This document shows positions 1-13,239 of a stretch of DNA of 64,000 nt, one piece after another. How positions within the stretch are numbered: position 1 is the stretch's first letter; every line of letters starts with the position of its first letter. The stretch comes from Massilia sp. 9I (GTDB lineage: Bacteria > Pseudomonadota > Gammaproteobacteria > Burkholderiales > Burkholderiaceae_D), in NCBI RefSeq assembly GCF_902506415.1, contig NZ_LR733275.1, positions 124,001-188,000 of the forward strand, given 5' to 3'. Both the position numbers and the translations under genes were made by a program. The notes beneath the pieces were generated by a model. The model made no database searches. It was not told the DNA's origin and saw nothing but the letters and a program-made list of their open reading frames with translations.

Positions 1-712
1 CACAGCAGCGCGGCGCTGATGCCGCCGACCAACGCATGCCATAGCGACAGGCGCCCGACCGGCATCACCAGGTAGATCGAGGTCAGCACCAGGATTTCGC
101 CGAACAGGCCGAGCAGGTAGAGCAGCACGCCGGATACGCCGCCCAGCGACCATTCGTAGCCGAACAGCCACACGCTTTCCTGGCCCATCACTTCCAGCGT
201 GCCGGCCACCAGGGTCACGATCATGACGCCCAGGCCCAGCGCCAGGATGTAGCAGTAAGGGAGCACGGCCGACACCAGGAAGTGGCGGCGCCGCACTGCC
301 ACGCGGTGGATGAAGATTACGCTCATCGCGTTTTCCAGCACCGTGAAGGCGAGCGAACTGAAAAACAGCATGGTCGCGCCCAGCAGCCAGGTGATCAGGT
401 CGCGGTTCTCGAGGAAGTGTGCGACCTCCTCGACCAGCGGCCCCACCTGCCCCGGCACCAGCAGGCCAAGGTAGCGCTGCAGGGTCTCGAGCAGCTCGGC
501 CTGGTCGATGAAGTGCGACAGCGCCACCACCACCAGCATCAGGAAGGGCACGATCGACAGCAGCGCGTAGTAGGCCACGGCGCCCGCGAGCAGCAAGCCC
601 TGGTTGGCGCGGAATCCTTTCACCACCTGCAGGCTGAAGGCCAGCGGGTGCGCAAGGATCCAGGCATTGGCGCGCTGGTCCAGGAGGCGCTCGCGCCAGC
701 TCCTGCGCCGGG

Positions 713-716
<4 letters not shown>
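1..716 (-). CDS. YihY/BrkB family inner-membrane protein (3' end cut by window edge)
   Basis: Reading the minus strand from an ATG at 716 gives an open frame that runs off the left edge, so only the first ~238 residues are visible. The protein begins with a short basic stretch (MTRRRSWRERLLDQ) and then has several long hydrophobic segments. The early segment around GAVAYYALLSIVPF is characteristic of the YihY/BrkB family, polytopic inner-membrane proteins whose molecular role is unsettled despite the old name 'ribonuclease BN'. The start codon overlaps the stop of the upstream egtB frame as ATGA, so it is probably the last visible member of the egtD-egtB transcript. Family call is good; a functional link to ergothioneine is not implied by sequence. 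Confidence 0.85.
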
Positions 717-1935
<1,219 letters not shown>

Positions 1936-1936
<1 letters not shown>

Positions 1937-2907
1937 CAGTGAATCGCCTGTGCGTGGATCACCGCGAACCAGCGCTGCGGGTCGGTCCACACGCGCGTGG
2001 CCTCGAACCCGGAACGTTCCAGCAGGGCGATCGCATCGGCCTGCTGGTACTTGTAGCTGTTCTCGGTGTGGATGCAGTCGCCCGGCTCGAACACGCGCGC
2101 GCAGGCTTGCCCGCCGCAGTTCCAGTGCACTTCCTGGCGGCGCACCGCCTCCAGGTGCATCTCGACGCGGCCGCGCGCGGCATTGTAGAAGCCGTGGTGG
2201 CGCCAGGCGCGGATGTCGAAGTCGGCGCCGACCAGGTGGTTCACGTGGCGCAGCACGTTCAGGTTGAAGGCGGCGGTGACGCCGAGCGCGTCGTCGTAGG
2301 CGGCGTCCAGCGTGGCCTTGTCCTTGGCCAGGTCGACGCCGATCAGCACGCCGCCATCGTCCCCACACTGGGCGCGCAGGCGGCGCAGGAAGCCGTGCGC
2401 TTCGTCCGGCGTGAAGTTGCCGATCGAGGAGCCCGGGTAGAAGAACAGGCGGCGCGCGGCATGCACCTGCGGCGGCAGTTCGAAGCGGCTGGAAAAGTCC
2501 ATGCCGAGCGCTTCCATGTCGATCTGCGGGAAGCGCTGGCGCAGGCGCTCGAGGGCGTCGCACAGGAACTCGGTCGAGATGTCGACCGCCACGTACTGGG
2601 CCGGCTGGAGCAGCGGGAACAGCGAGGCTGCTTTGGCGCAGTTGCCCGCGCCCAGGTCGACCAGGGTGCTCCCAAGGCCTGCCACGCGGGCGATCTCGGC
2701 CCCATGGCGCGCGAAGATGGCCGCCTCGGTCCGGGTTGGATAGTATTCCGGCAATTCGCAGATCGCTTCGAATAGTTTCGAACCGAGGGCGTCGTACAGG
2801 AACTTGGGCGAGATCCAGGCGTCGGGCGCGTTCAGCCCGGCGTGCAGCTCGTCCGCCACATGGGCGTTGGCCGCGCGCGGGCGGTCTTCCGTGCAGGAGA
2901 TGTGCAT
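1936..2907 (-). CDS. egtD: L-histidine N-alpha-methyltransferase EgtD
   Basis: About 323 residues of the EgtD family (Pfam Methyltransf_33), which trimethylates the alpha-amino group of histidine with three S-adenosylmethionine molecules to give hercynine. Recognisable segments are SPKFLYDALGSKLFEAI near the N-terminus, the SAM-binding loop LVDLGAGNCAKAASL, and FFYPGSSIGNFTPDEA. It is the upstream partner of egtB, with a one-base overlap. The start is uncertain: ATG at 2907 (MHISCTED) and ATG at 2919 (MITLMHIS) are both possible and neither has a strong ribosome site; the frame stays open much further upstream but that extension looks non-coding and would overlap the promoter of the divergent transporter operon at 3113. 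Confidence 0.92.
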
Positions 2908-3112
2908 AAGCGTTATCATTCGTGCCGCCGCGGCGCACCATGCGCCCCGGCATAGGATGTCAAACCTTGGATCGCGAACCCGAGTTGCAGTTTTGGCCAT
3001 GATAGCGGAATTCCCCCATGCGCCGTTTCCGCCTGCCGTGCGGGCGTTACTACCCCGGTTCAGTTGTTTCCAACTATTAATAACGCAGTTAAAAACAAAT
3101 AAGAAAGCCGCC

Positions 3113-4003
3113 ATGACCTCGTTCTCGCCTTCGCGCATCCTGAAAACCATGTTCGCAGCCACCGCCACCGCCGGCCTGATGTTCGCGGCCGCCGGCGGCG
3201 CCTATGCCCAGAATACGCCGGGCGTGCTGCGCGTCTCGGCCATCCCGGACGAAGCGCCGACCGAACTGCAACGCAAGTTCAAGCCGCTGGGCGACTACCT
3301 GGCCAAGGCCACCGGCCTGAAGGTCGAGTTCACCCCGGTGACCGACTACGCGGCCTCGGTCGAAGGCCTGATCAACCGCAAGATCGACATGGTCTGGTTC
3401 GGCGGCTTCACCTTCGTGCAAGCCAACGTGCGCAGCAAGGGTCAGGTGACCCCGCTGGTGCAGCGCGCGGAAGACGAAAAATTCCGCTCGGTCTTCATCA
3501 CCACCAACCCGTCGATCACCAAGCTCGAAGACCTGAAGGGCAAGACCCTGTCCTTCGGCTCGGAATCCTCGACCTCGGGCCACCTGATGCCGCGCTCCTT
3601 CCTGCTGGGCGCGAAGATCAACCCGGACACCGACCTGAAGCGCATCGCCTTCTCGGGCGCGCACGACGCCACCGTGGCCGCGGTCGCGGGCGGCAAGGTC
3701 GATGCCGGCGCACTGAACATCTCGGTGTGGGACAAGCTGGTGGAAGCCAAGAAGGTCGATCCGAAGGTCGTGCGCGTGTTCTACACCACCCCGGGCTACT
3801 ACGACTACAACTGGACCGTGCGCAGCGACATGAACCCGGCGCTGCAGAAGAAGATCACCGACGCCTTCCTGGCGCTGGACGAGTCGACCCCGGAAGGCAA
3901 GCAGATCCTGGAACTGCAGCGCGCCACCAAGTTCATCCCGACCAAGACCTCGAACTACGGGGCGATCGAAGCGGCCGCCCGCAATGCCGGCCTGCTGAAG
4001 TAA
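3113..4003 (+). CDS. PhnD-like periplasmic substrate-binding protein, putative selenate/oxyanion ABC transporter type
   Basis: A 296-residue exported protein. The ATG at 3113 gives a good signal peptide ending in GGAYAQ; the upstream in-frame extension has no signal-peptide character and was rejected. The mature N-terminus reads LRVSAIPDEAPTELQRKFKPL, followed by VEFTPVTDYAASVEGL and MVWFGGFTFVQA. That pattern is of the PhnD superfamily and specifically resembles the subgroup called 'putative selenate ABC transporter periplasmic binding protein'. It is followed 13 bp later by an ATPase, two permeases and another ATPase, so it is the binding component of one importer. The true ligand (selenate, phosphonate, phosphite or another oxyanion) cannot be told from sequence; no selenium-metabolism gene is next to it. 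Confidence 0.85.
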   Translation: MTSFSPSRILKTMFAATATAGLMFAAAGGAYAQNTPGVLRVSAIPDEAPTELQRKFKPLGDYLAKATGLKVEFTPVTDYAASVEGLINRKIDMVWFGGFTFVQANVRSKGQVTPLVQRAEDEKFRSVFITTNPSITKLEDLKGKTLSFGSESSTSGHLMPRSFLLGAKINPDTDLKRIAFSGAHDATVAAVAGGKVDAGALNISVWDKLVEAKKVDPKVVRVFYTTPGYYDYNWTVRSDMNPALQKKITDAFLALDESTPEGKQILELQRATKFIPTKTSNYGAIEAAARNAGLLK

Positions 4004-4016
4004 GCACAGGGCTGCG

Positions 4017-4835
4017 ATGACCTTCAAGCTCGAGAAACTGACGGTACGGCACCTGGCGGCGGCACAGCACGTGGCGCCCGCCCTGGTCGACCTCGACCTG
4101 GTCATCGCACCCGGCGAACAGCTGGCCCTGATCGGTCCTTCGGGCGCCGGCAAGACCACCCTGCTCGCCACCCTCGCCTGCGCCCACCGTCCGGCGCAGG
4201 GCCAATTTTCCATCTTCGGGAACGACCCGTGGACCTTGTCCCAGGCCGAGCGCCACCGCCTGCGTGCGCGCCTGTTCCTGGCGCCACAGACGCCGCCGCT
4301 GCCGCCGCGCCAGCGCGTGGTCACGGCGGTGCTGGCGGCGCGCCTGCCGCACATGAATCTGTGGCAGGCTTTTGCTTCGCTGGTGCGCCCGAGCGATCCG
4401 GACGCCGCGCACGCGGCCCTGGCGCGCTTCGGCCTGGGCGACAAGCTGTATGCGCGCGTGGACCGCCTGTCCGGCGGCGAGCGCCAGCGCTGCGGCCTGG
4501 CGCGCCTGTTGTTATCGCGTGCCGAAGCCTTGCTGGTGGACGAGCCGATCTCCGCGCTCGACCCGGCGCTGGCCCAGCACACCCTGGCGACGCTGCAGCA
4601 GGAAGCGGCCGAGCGCAAGGCCACCTTGGTCTGCAGCCTGCACCAGGTCGAGATGGCGCGCGCCCACTTCCCGCGCCTGGTCGGCCTGCGCGCCGGGCGC
4701 ATCGTGTTCGACGCGCCGCGCGAGCAGGTCACGGACGCCATGATCGCCGCGCTCTACGAAAACGAGAGCGTGCAGCCGCACCCGCAGCATCCGCACGAAG
4801 CGCCCGAGCGCATCGCCGTGGGCGCCTGCTTCTGA
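4017..4835 (+). CDS. PhnC-like ABC transporter ATP-binding protein
   Basis: A 272-residue cytoplasmic ATPase of an ABC importer. The Walker A is GPSGAGKTTL (about residues 40-49), the ABC signature is LSGGERQRCGLARLL, and the Walker B with switch region is ALLVDEPISALDPALA; the H-loop is in CSLHQVEMA. Overall it resembles PhnC-type ATPases that partner PhnD/PhnE. Its stop overlaps the start of the first permease (ATGA at 4833-4837), so it is part of the transporter operon. It has a C-terminal tail of about 20 residues rich in His and Pro (HPQHPHEAPE) that is not part of the conserved ATPase fold. Confidence 0.88.
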   Translation: MTFKLEKLTVRHLAAAQHVAPALVDLDLVIAPGEQLALIGPSGAGKTTLLATLACAHRPAQGQFSIFGNDPWTLSQAERHRLRARLFLAPQTPPLPPRQRVVTAVLAARLPHMNLWQAFASLVRPSDPDAAHAALARFGLGDKLYARVDRLSGGERQRCGLARLLLSRAEALLVDEPISALDPALAQHTLATLQQEAAERKATLVCSLHQVEMARAHFPRLVGLRAGRIVFDAPREQVTDAMIAALYENESVQPHPQHPHEAPERIAVGACF

Positions 4836-5659
4836 TGGCGGCGGCAAGGCATCCGGACCCGGCCTGGCGCGGCCGCGTCACCGCCACGTTCGTGTGCCTG
4901 TTGCTCCTGTGGCCGATGCTCACGGCCAGCGAATTCAAGCCCTGGATCCTGTTCGACCCGCAGAGCCTGGCGGCGGCCGGCGTGTTCCTGTCCGACTTCC
5001 TGCGTCCAGCCTATGGCGCCGAGTTCCTCGCGATGGTGCTGCGCGAGACCTGGCAGACCGTGGCCATCGCCACCGCCGGCTTGACGCTGGCGCTGCTGGG
5101 CGCGATTCCCGCCACCATGGTGATCACCGAACGCCTGTCGATCTCGCGCCTCGGCACGGGGCGCATGCGCTTTGGTGCGATGCTGTTGCGCCAGCTGCTG
5201 CGCTGGGTGCTGGTGCTGCTGCGCAGCGTGCCGGAACTGGTGTGGGCGCTGCTGTTCGTGCGCATCGTCGGCCTGGGCCCGACCGCCGGCGTGCTGGCGA
5301 TCGCCCTGACCTATTGCGGCATGCTGGCCAAGGTGTATGCCGAGATCCTCGAGTCATCCGACGCCCACGCCACCGACGTCCTGCTGGCCAACGGCAGCGG
5401 GCGCCTGCCCGCCCTGCTGTACGGCGCCCTGCCCGAGTCGGCGGCCGAGCTGGTGTCCTATACCGTCTATCGCTGGGAGTGCGCGATCCGCGGCTCGGCG
5501 GTGATGGGTTTCGTCGGCGCCGGCGGCCTGGGCCAGCGCATGGAAGAATCGACCAAGATGATGGCGGGCGGCGAAGTGTCGACCATGCTGATCATGTTCG
5601 TGCTGCTGGTGGCGCTGGCTGACCTGGTCTCGAAACTGCTGCGCCGGAGGCTCGGATGA
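4835..5659 (+). CDS. PhnE-like ABC transporter permease (first)
   Basis: A 274-residue inner-membrane permease of the binding-protein-dependent type. Hydrophobic segments begin at residues ~13-30; a conserved core follows with ETWQTVAIATAGLTLAL and RSVPELVWALLFVRIVG. The cytoplasmic coupling loop is in the segment NGSGRLPALLYGALPE, and the C-terminal part has the GFVGAGGLGQRM signature of PhnE-type permeases. The start at 4835 was chosen because it overlaps the stop of the ATPase gene by ATGA; a longer frame starts inside that ATPase and is a shadow. The gene overlaps the second permease by four bases. Confidence 0.88.
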   Translation: MAAARHPDPAWRGRVTATFVCLLLLWPMLTASEFKPWILFDPQSLAAAGVFLSDFLRPAYGAEFLAMVLRETWQTVAIATAGLTLALLGAIPATMVITERLSISRLGTGRMRFGAMLLRQLLRWVLVLLRSVPELVWALLFVRIVGLGPTAGVLAIALTYCGMLAKVYAEILESSDAHATDVLLANGSGRLPALLYGALPESAAELVSYTVYRWECAIRGSAVMGFVGAGGLGQRMEESTKMMAGGEVSTMLIMFVLLVALADLVSKLLRRRLG

Positions 5660-6447
5660 AGCCGCAGCTGCTGCCGCCCCCGCCGCGCGCGTTCGGCACC
5701 CTGGTGCTGCTCGCGCTCCTCGCCGCCCTGGTGGTGGCCAGCTTCGCCTCGCTTCCCTTGCAGTGGTCCGCTTTCTTCACGCCGGAAGCGCTGAGTTCGG
5801 CCGCGGAATTCCTGGCCGGCTTCTCTCCGCCCGAGACGAGTTCTCCTTTTCTCACCAAGACCCTGGGCGCGCTGTGGGAGACGCTGGCCATGTCGCTGGT
5901 CGGCACCCTGCTGGCCGTAATCGGCGGCCTGGTGCTGGCGCTGCCCGCGGCGGGGCGCCTGGGCCAGGCGCCGCGCGGCGCCGTCCGGGTGCTGCTGAAC
6001 ATCCTGCGCTCCATTCCCGAACTGGTGTGGGCGGCGCTGCTGCTGGTCGCGGCCGGCCTCGGTCCCTTCGCCGGCACCCTGGCGCTGGCCGCGCACACCA
6101 GCGGCGTGCTGGGACGCCTGTTTGCCGACGCCCTCGAGAACGTCGAGCCGCTGCCGGAAACCAGCCTGCGCACCAACGGCGCCGCGCCGCTCGCCGCCTT
6201 CCTGTACGCTACCCTGCCGCAGGCCCTGCCGCAGATGCTGTCCTACACCCTGTACCGCTGGGAGAACAACATCCGCGCCGCCGCGGTGCTGGGCGTCGTC
6301 GGCGCCGGCGGCCTGGGCCAGATGCTGAAGTACCACCTGTCGCTGTTCCAGATGCAGAGCGCCGCCACCGTGGTGATCGCGATGCTGCTGCTGGTGGCGG
6401 CGGTGGATGCGGCCAGTTTCGCGCTGCGCCGCGCACTCACACGCTAA
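5656..6447 (+). CDS. PhnE-like ABC transporter permease (second)
   Basis: A 263-residue inner-membrane permease, paralogous to the one just upstream: both carry an RS(I/V)PELVWA segment, a G-A-P-L-A-A-F-L-Y coupling loop, SYTLYRWE and a GVVGAGGLGQML signature. The two probably form a heterodimeric channel for the substrate delivered by the PhnD-like protein. It overlaps the first permease by ATGA, and the stop is 12 bp before the next ATPase gene. The order binding protein, ATPase, permease, permease is usual for this importer class. Confidence 0.88.
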   Translation: MKPQLLPPPPRAFGTLVLLALLAALVVASFASLPLQWSAFFTPEALSSAAEFLAGFSPPETSSPFLTKTLGALWETLAMSLVGTLLAVIGGLVLALPAAGRLGQAPRGAVRVLLNILRSIPELVWAALLLVAAGLGPFAGTLALAAHTSGVLGRLFADALENVEPLPETSLRTNGAAPLAAFLYATLPQALPQMLSYTLYRWENNIRAAAVLGVVGAGGLGQMLKYHLSLFQMQSAATVVIAMLLLVAAVDAASFALRRALTR

Positions 6448-6459
6448 TCAAGGGAATCC

Positions 6460-7104
6460 ATGCTCGTACTCGACCAGCTGAGCAAGTCGTATGGCGGCCG
6501 CACCGTGCTGTCGCAGCTGTCGCACAGCTTCCGCGCCGGCGAGTTCGTGGCGATCATGGGCGAGTCCGGCGTCGGCAAGTCGACCCTGCTGAACATCATC
6601 GCCGGCCTGGATGCGCCCGACACCGGGCAGGTGATCGTGGACGGCACGCCGATGTCCGCGCTGGACGACGATGCCGCCACCCGCCTGCGCCGCACCCGCA
6701 TGGGCTTCATCTTCCAGGCCTTTCACGTGCTGCCGCACCTCACCCTGCGCCAAAACGTGGCGCTGCCGCTGCTGCTCAATCGCGAATCCAGCGCCCGCGC
6801 CGACGAGATGCTGGCAGCCGTCGGCCTGGATGGGCGTGGCGGCGACTTCCCGCGCCAGCTCTCCGGCGGCGAGCTGCAGCGCGTCGCGATCGCACGCGCG
6901 CTGGTGCATCGCCCCGCCCTGCTGCTGGCGGATGAGCCGACCGGCAACCTCGATCCCGAAACCGCCGAGAGCATCCTCGCCCTCTTGCGGCGCGAGACCC
7001 GCGCCAGCGGCGCCGGCGCCATCATGGTAACCCACTCCCACGCCGCGGCCGCCATGGCCGACCAAGTGCTGCTCCTGACTCGTTCCGGATTGAAATTAGC
7101 GTAA
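6460..7104 (+). CDS. Second ABC ATPase in the operon, LolD/MacB-like
   Basis: A 214-residue ATPase with Walker A (GESGVGKSTLL), Q-loop (GFIFQAFHVLPHLT), signature (LSGGELQRVAIARAL), Walker B (LLLADEPTGNLDPE) and H-loop (VTHSHAAA). The phrase DEPTGNLD and the short length place it with LolD/MacB-type ATPases rather than with PhnC. It begins 12 bp after the second permease with a GGGAATCC ribosome site, so it is probably co-transcribed with the importer. No MacB/LolC-type permease is next to it, so its partner is unclear: it may serve the same importer, or act with a permease encoded elsewhere. Confidence 0.85.
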   Translation: MLVLDQLSKSYGGRTVLSQLSHSFRAGEFVAIMGESGVGKSTLLNIIAGLDAPDTGQVIVDGTPMSALDDDAATRLRRTRMGFIFQAFHVLPHLTLRQNVALPLLLNRESSARADEMLAAVGLDGRGGDFPRQLSGGELQRVAIARALVHRPALLLADEPTGNLDPETAESILALLRRETRASGAGAIMVTHSHAAAAMADQVLLLTRSGLKLA

Positions 7105-7120
7105 ATTCCGCGAGGAAAGA

Positions 7121-7157
7121 ACGATTTACGGATTGTTACGCTCAATTCGTAAATCGT
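7121..7157. repeat. Perfect 10-bp inverted repeat between the ABC operon and the HTH-like gene
   Basis: ACGATTTACG at 7121-7130 is followed 17 bases later by its exact complement CGTAAATCGT at 7148-7157. There is no run of T after either arm, so it is not a classical intrinsic terminator. A further CGTAAAT lies at about 7100. It could be an operator for the gene starting at 7282 or an RNA hairpin in its 5' leader. Confidence 0.6.
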
Positions 7158-7281
7158 GCGTGGCGCAATCGTAGTAATATCACAACGACCCGCCACCAAA
7201 ACCTCGTCAGAACAGGCAGGGCGTATTTCCAGAACAAGTCGATCTGTCCCGAATCCATGTTTACAAATTCGGAGAAGCAAC

Positions 7282-7569
7282 ATGAGCGTACGACAGAAAA
7301 AACAGGAAATGCTCGCCGCGATGCACCGGGCCCGTGCCCTGGAACCGTCGAGCTTCGTGCCCAACAAACTGCTCGACACCCTGATCGAGCGCATGCAACT
7401 CAAGAATGATGCGGAGCTGTGCCGCGTGCTCGAGGTGCAGCCGCCGATCATCAGCAAGATCCGCCACCGCAAGCTGAACGTCGGCGCCACGATCCTGCTG
7501 CGCATGCACGAAAAATCGAACATCCCGATCCGCGAACTGAAGGAGCTGACCAGCGCCTCGATCCATTAG
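7282..7569 (+). CDS. Small HTH-like protein (95 aa), unknown role
   Basis: The ATG at 7282 has a GGAGAAGCAAC ribosome site just upstream, better than the earlier in-frame start at 7156. The 95-residue product is charged and helical. The middle (residues ~28-60: LLDTLIERMQLKNDAELCRVL, then VQPPIISKIRHRKLNVG) looks like the helix-turn-helix core of a Cro/XRE-like DNA-binding domain, with 'PPIISKIRHRK' as the putative recognition helix. It stands alone with a perfect inverted repeat in its upstream region. A regulatory role is an inference from fold appearance only. Confidence 0.75.
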   Translation: MSVRQKKQEMLAAMHRARALEPSSFVPNKLLDTLIERMQLKNDAELCRVLEVQPPIISKIRHRKLNVGATILLRMHEKSNIPIRELKELTSASIH

Positions 7570-7605
7570 CGCCGTCGGCCATACGCGGCGCCGGCGCAGG
7601 ACGCG

Positions 7606-8094
7606 CTAGGGCGCGGCGGGAGGCCGGCCGGTCTTGAGCTGGGGCAGCGCCGCCAGCACCGACTTGAGGGTAGCGATGTCGACCTGGCCCAGCAGGGCCA
7701 CGCCGATGCGCAGCAGTTCGCTTTTCTTGACGTCGATGCCGGCGCGCAGGCAGGCCTGCTTGACGTCGGCAAGCACGGCGTATTCCTGCTCGGGCATGGT
7801 GAAGCTGTCACGCACCAGCACCGGGCGCGCGGCCGCGCCCGTGTCGCGCGGCGGGGCGGCCGGCGCCTTGCGCGCGGAGCGCTTCACTGCGGGCGCAGCC
7901 AGCGATCTGGCGGCCGTCTTGACTGCGGTCTTGACGCTCGTTCTGGCCGGCGCCCTAGCAGGCTGCGGCCGTGCGGCCTTGAGCGCCGGTTTTGCCGCGG
8001 ACTTCGCGGCCTTTGCGGGCATGGCTTTCGCGCGTGCGGCTCCCTTTGCTGCCGCCGTGACGGCAGCCGACTTCCTGGGCATTACAGACTCCAT
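7606..8094 (-). CDS. Histone H1-like Ala/Lys-rich DNA-binding protein with a C-terminal domain
   Basis: A 162-residue very basic protein. Residues ~5-95 are low-complexity and made mostly of Ala, Lys, Pro and Arg (for example KAMPAKAAKSAAKPALKAA), like bacterial histone H1-like proteins and the AlgP tail, which bind DNA without a fixed fold. The last ~65 residues are of normal composition (RDSFTMPEQEYAVLADVKQA onward) and look like a folded helical module that is retained as a domain in betaproteobacterial homologues. It stands alone, downstream on the same strand as the kinase/HD-GYP genes but 64 bp away. Start at 8094 (MESVMPRK) or 8082 (MPRKSA). Confidence 0.78.
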   Translation of the reverse strand: MESVMPRKSAAVTAAAKGAARAKAMPAKAAKSAAKPALKAARPQPARAPARTSVKTAVKTAARSLAAPAVKRSARKAPAAPPRDTGAAARPVLVRDSFTMPEQEYAVLADVKQACLRAGIDVKKSELLRIGVALLGQVDIATLKSVLAALPQLKTGRPPAAP

Positions 8095-8158
8095 TGTTCA
8101 ACGAACTAAACAATATAGTCGATATGCGCCACGAGTGCCAATACGCAGATCAAGGGAA

Positions 8159-9288
8159 CTACGCGTTCTCTTCCTCGTCGGCGAACTCCTGCGCGATGCG
8201 CGCGAATTCTTCCTGCAGCGCGAAGAAGGCGTCGAGCACGTCCGGGTCGAAGTGGGTGCCGCGGCCCTGGCGCATGATCTCGAGCGACTGGTCGTGCGTG
8301 AACGGCGGCTTGTACACGCGGCGCGAAATCAGCGCGTCGTACACGTCGGCCACCGCCATCAGGCGCGCCGAGACCGGGATCTCGTCGCCGCTCAGGCTTT
8401 CCGGATAGCCGCTGCCGTCCCACTTCTCCTGGTGCGAATGGGCGATCTCGCGCGCGAACATCAGGAAGCTGTTGGAGCCGCCCAGGTGCTTCTCGGCCAG
8501 CATGATGGTGTCGCGTCCGTAGGCCGCGTGCAGCTTCATGACCTCGAATTCCTCGGGGTCGAGCTTGCCCTGCTTCTGCAGGATGTAGTCGGGAATCGCG
8601 ACCTTGCCGATGTCGTGCAGCGGCGCCGACTTGTACATCAGCTCGATGTTCTCGTCGGTCAGGCTGGCGGCGAAGCGCGGGTGGCTGCGCAGCCTCATCG
8701 CCAGCATGCGCATGTATTGCTGGGTGCGGCGCAGGTGGTTGGCGCTCTTCGCATACACCTTCCCGTCGCGCATCTCGGCCATCGAGGCCATCGCCAGGAT
8801 CAGCGCTTCCTGCATCAGGAGCAGCTGGGCGGTGCGCTGCTGGACCATACGCTCGAGGTTCTGGTTGTGCTCCTGCAGGAGCTTCCTCGCCGCGCGCAGG
8901 GTCAGGTGGGTCGAAACGCGCGCGAACAGGATCGGCGGGCTGATGGGTTTGCCGAGGTAATCCACCGCGCCCACCGACAGGCCCATGGCCTCGTCCTCGA
9001 TCTGGTTCTTCGCGGTCAGGAAGATCACCGGGATCTCGGCGGTGGCCGGATTGGCCTTGAGCTGGCGGCAGGTCTCGTAGCCGTCCATCCCCGGCATCAT
9101 CACGTCGAGCAGGATCAGGTCCAGGTCCGGCGTGGCGGCCGCGACCTGCAGCGCGGTGCTGCCGTTGGTGGCCACCTTGGTGTGATACTTGTCCTTCAAC
9201 AGGCGCGACAGCAGCATGATGTTGTCCGGCGTGTCGTCGACGATCAGGATCGTCGGCCGATACTGCTGCTTGTCCTTCAGGGCTGCAC

Positions 9289-9292
<4 letters not shown>
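8159..9292 (-). CDS. HD-GYP domain response regulator (predicted c-di-GMP phosphodiesterase)
   Basis: A 377-residue two-domain regulator. Residues ~13-130 are a receiver domain with the phosphoacceptor predicted at Asp63 ([13 protein letters not shown]) and the lysine in GKPISPP. A helical linker follows, then an HD-GYP domain with its full motif set: the HD pair in LHDIGK (residues ~226-230) and the GYP triad in EKWDGSGYP (residues ~289-297). HD-GYP domains hydrolyse cyclic di-GMP. The start overlaps the stop of the histidine kinase gene by ATGA, strong evidence that the two are a cognate pair: phosphorylation of the receiver is likely to control the phosphodiesterase. Confidence 0.93.
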
Positions 9293-12348
<3,056 letters not shown>

Positions 12349-12364
12349 ACGGCCCCGCCGGCGG

Positions 12365-13159
12365 TTAATGGGCGGCTCCAGAGCGGCCTCCGATCGCTTG
12401 CTGCTCGCGCTTGCGGTAGGCCGGGCTGTTGCGCACCGCCTCAACCGCATCCCACAGGCGTGCGGCAAGCTGCGGCTGGCTTGCGACCAGGGCGCTCGAC
12501 AGCACCAGGAAGTAGGGTTTCTCAACCAGCGGCACCGGCAGCAGCTCGAGCCGCTTGCCGTAGGGTCCGCGCATCAGGCGCTGGGCGTCACCCCCGCCGA
12601 GCGCGGCGCCGGCCAGGCGGCCTGCGATCAGCTTCTGTGCCAGTTCGTCCGAGCGCTGGCTGCCGTCATCGGTCTGCACGCCCTGGGCGCGCAGAAAGTC
12701 GCCGACCGAATAGCCAAGCTGGAAGCCGATGCGCCCGTCGAGGTTGCGGAAAGACTTGCCGTCCCAGTCCAGGCGGCTGCCGCGCCGGCGCGCCAGCACA
12801 TAGGTATCGACGTGCATGCGTTTGGAGGCGTCGGCGCGCGGCTCGGGTTCGGTCCCGGCCACGCCGGGGTAGGCGCCGAGCGCCATGCGGTCGCGGTTGA
12901 AGCTGACGGCAAAGGCGCCGCCGACCTGGTTGGCCTTGAGCTGTTCCAGGCAGCGCTTCCAGGGCATGCTCTGGAAGTCGAACACCACTCCGGTGCGCTT
13001 GGCGACCTCGGACAGCAGTTCGAAGTTCAGGCCGCCGCCGTCGAGCGTCCGCCACGGGCGTACTTCCTGGCGCTCGAAGCACAGGGTGACGTGCTCACCC
13101 GGCGCGGCCTGGGCCGCCGCGCAACAGGCGGCCAACGCGAACAAGAGAAAGCGGCGCAT
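12365..13159 (-). CDS. Periplasmic substrate-binding protein (SBP_bac_3-like) linked to the kinase
   Basis: A 264-residue exported protein; ATG at 13159 gives a clean signal peptide ([18 protein letters not shown]). The mature part resembles the amino-acid-type periplasmic binding fold: [17 protein letters not shown], then [20 protein letters not shown] and [19 protein letters not shown]. No transporter genes are adjacent. Instead it is the first gene of an operon with a hybrid histidine kinase and an HD-GYP regulator, so it may feed ligand information to the kinase sensor. The ligand is unknown. Confidence 0.85.
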   Translation of the reverse strand: MRRFLLFALAACCAAAQAAPGEHVTLCFERQEVRPWRTLDGGGLNFELLSEVAKRTGVVFDFQSMPWKRCLEQLKANQVGGAFAVSFNRDRMALGAYPGVAGTEPEPRADASKRMHVDTYVLARRRGSRLDWDGKSFRNLDGRIGFQLGYSVGDFLRAQGVQTDDGSQRSDELAQKLIAGRLAGAALGGGDAQRLMRGPYGKRLELLPVPLVEKPYFLVLSSALVASQPQLAARLWDAVEAVRNSPAYRKREQQAIGGRSGAAH

Positions 13160-13239
13160 GGAAAACAGTGGCAAACATGGTTGAACGAACAATGGAAGTA
13201 TGCCACCAGATGTTTCCAAACAACAGTAAAAACAGGTGT

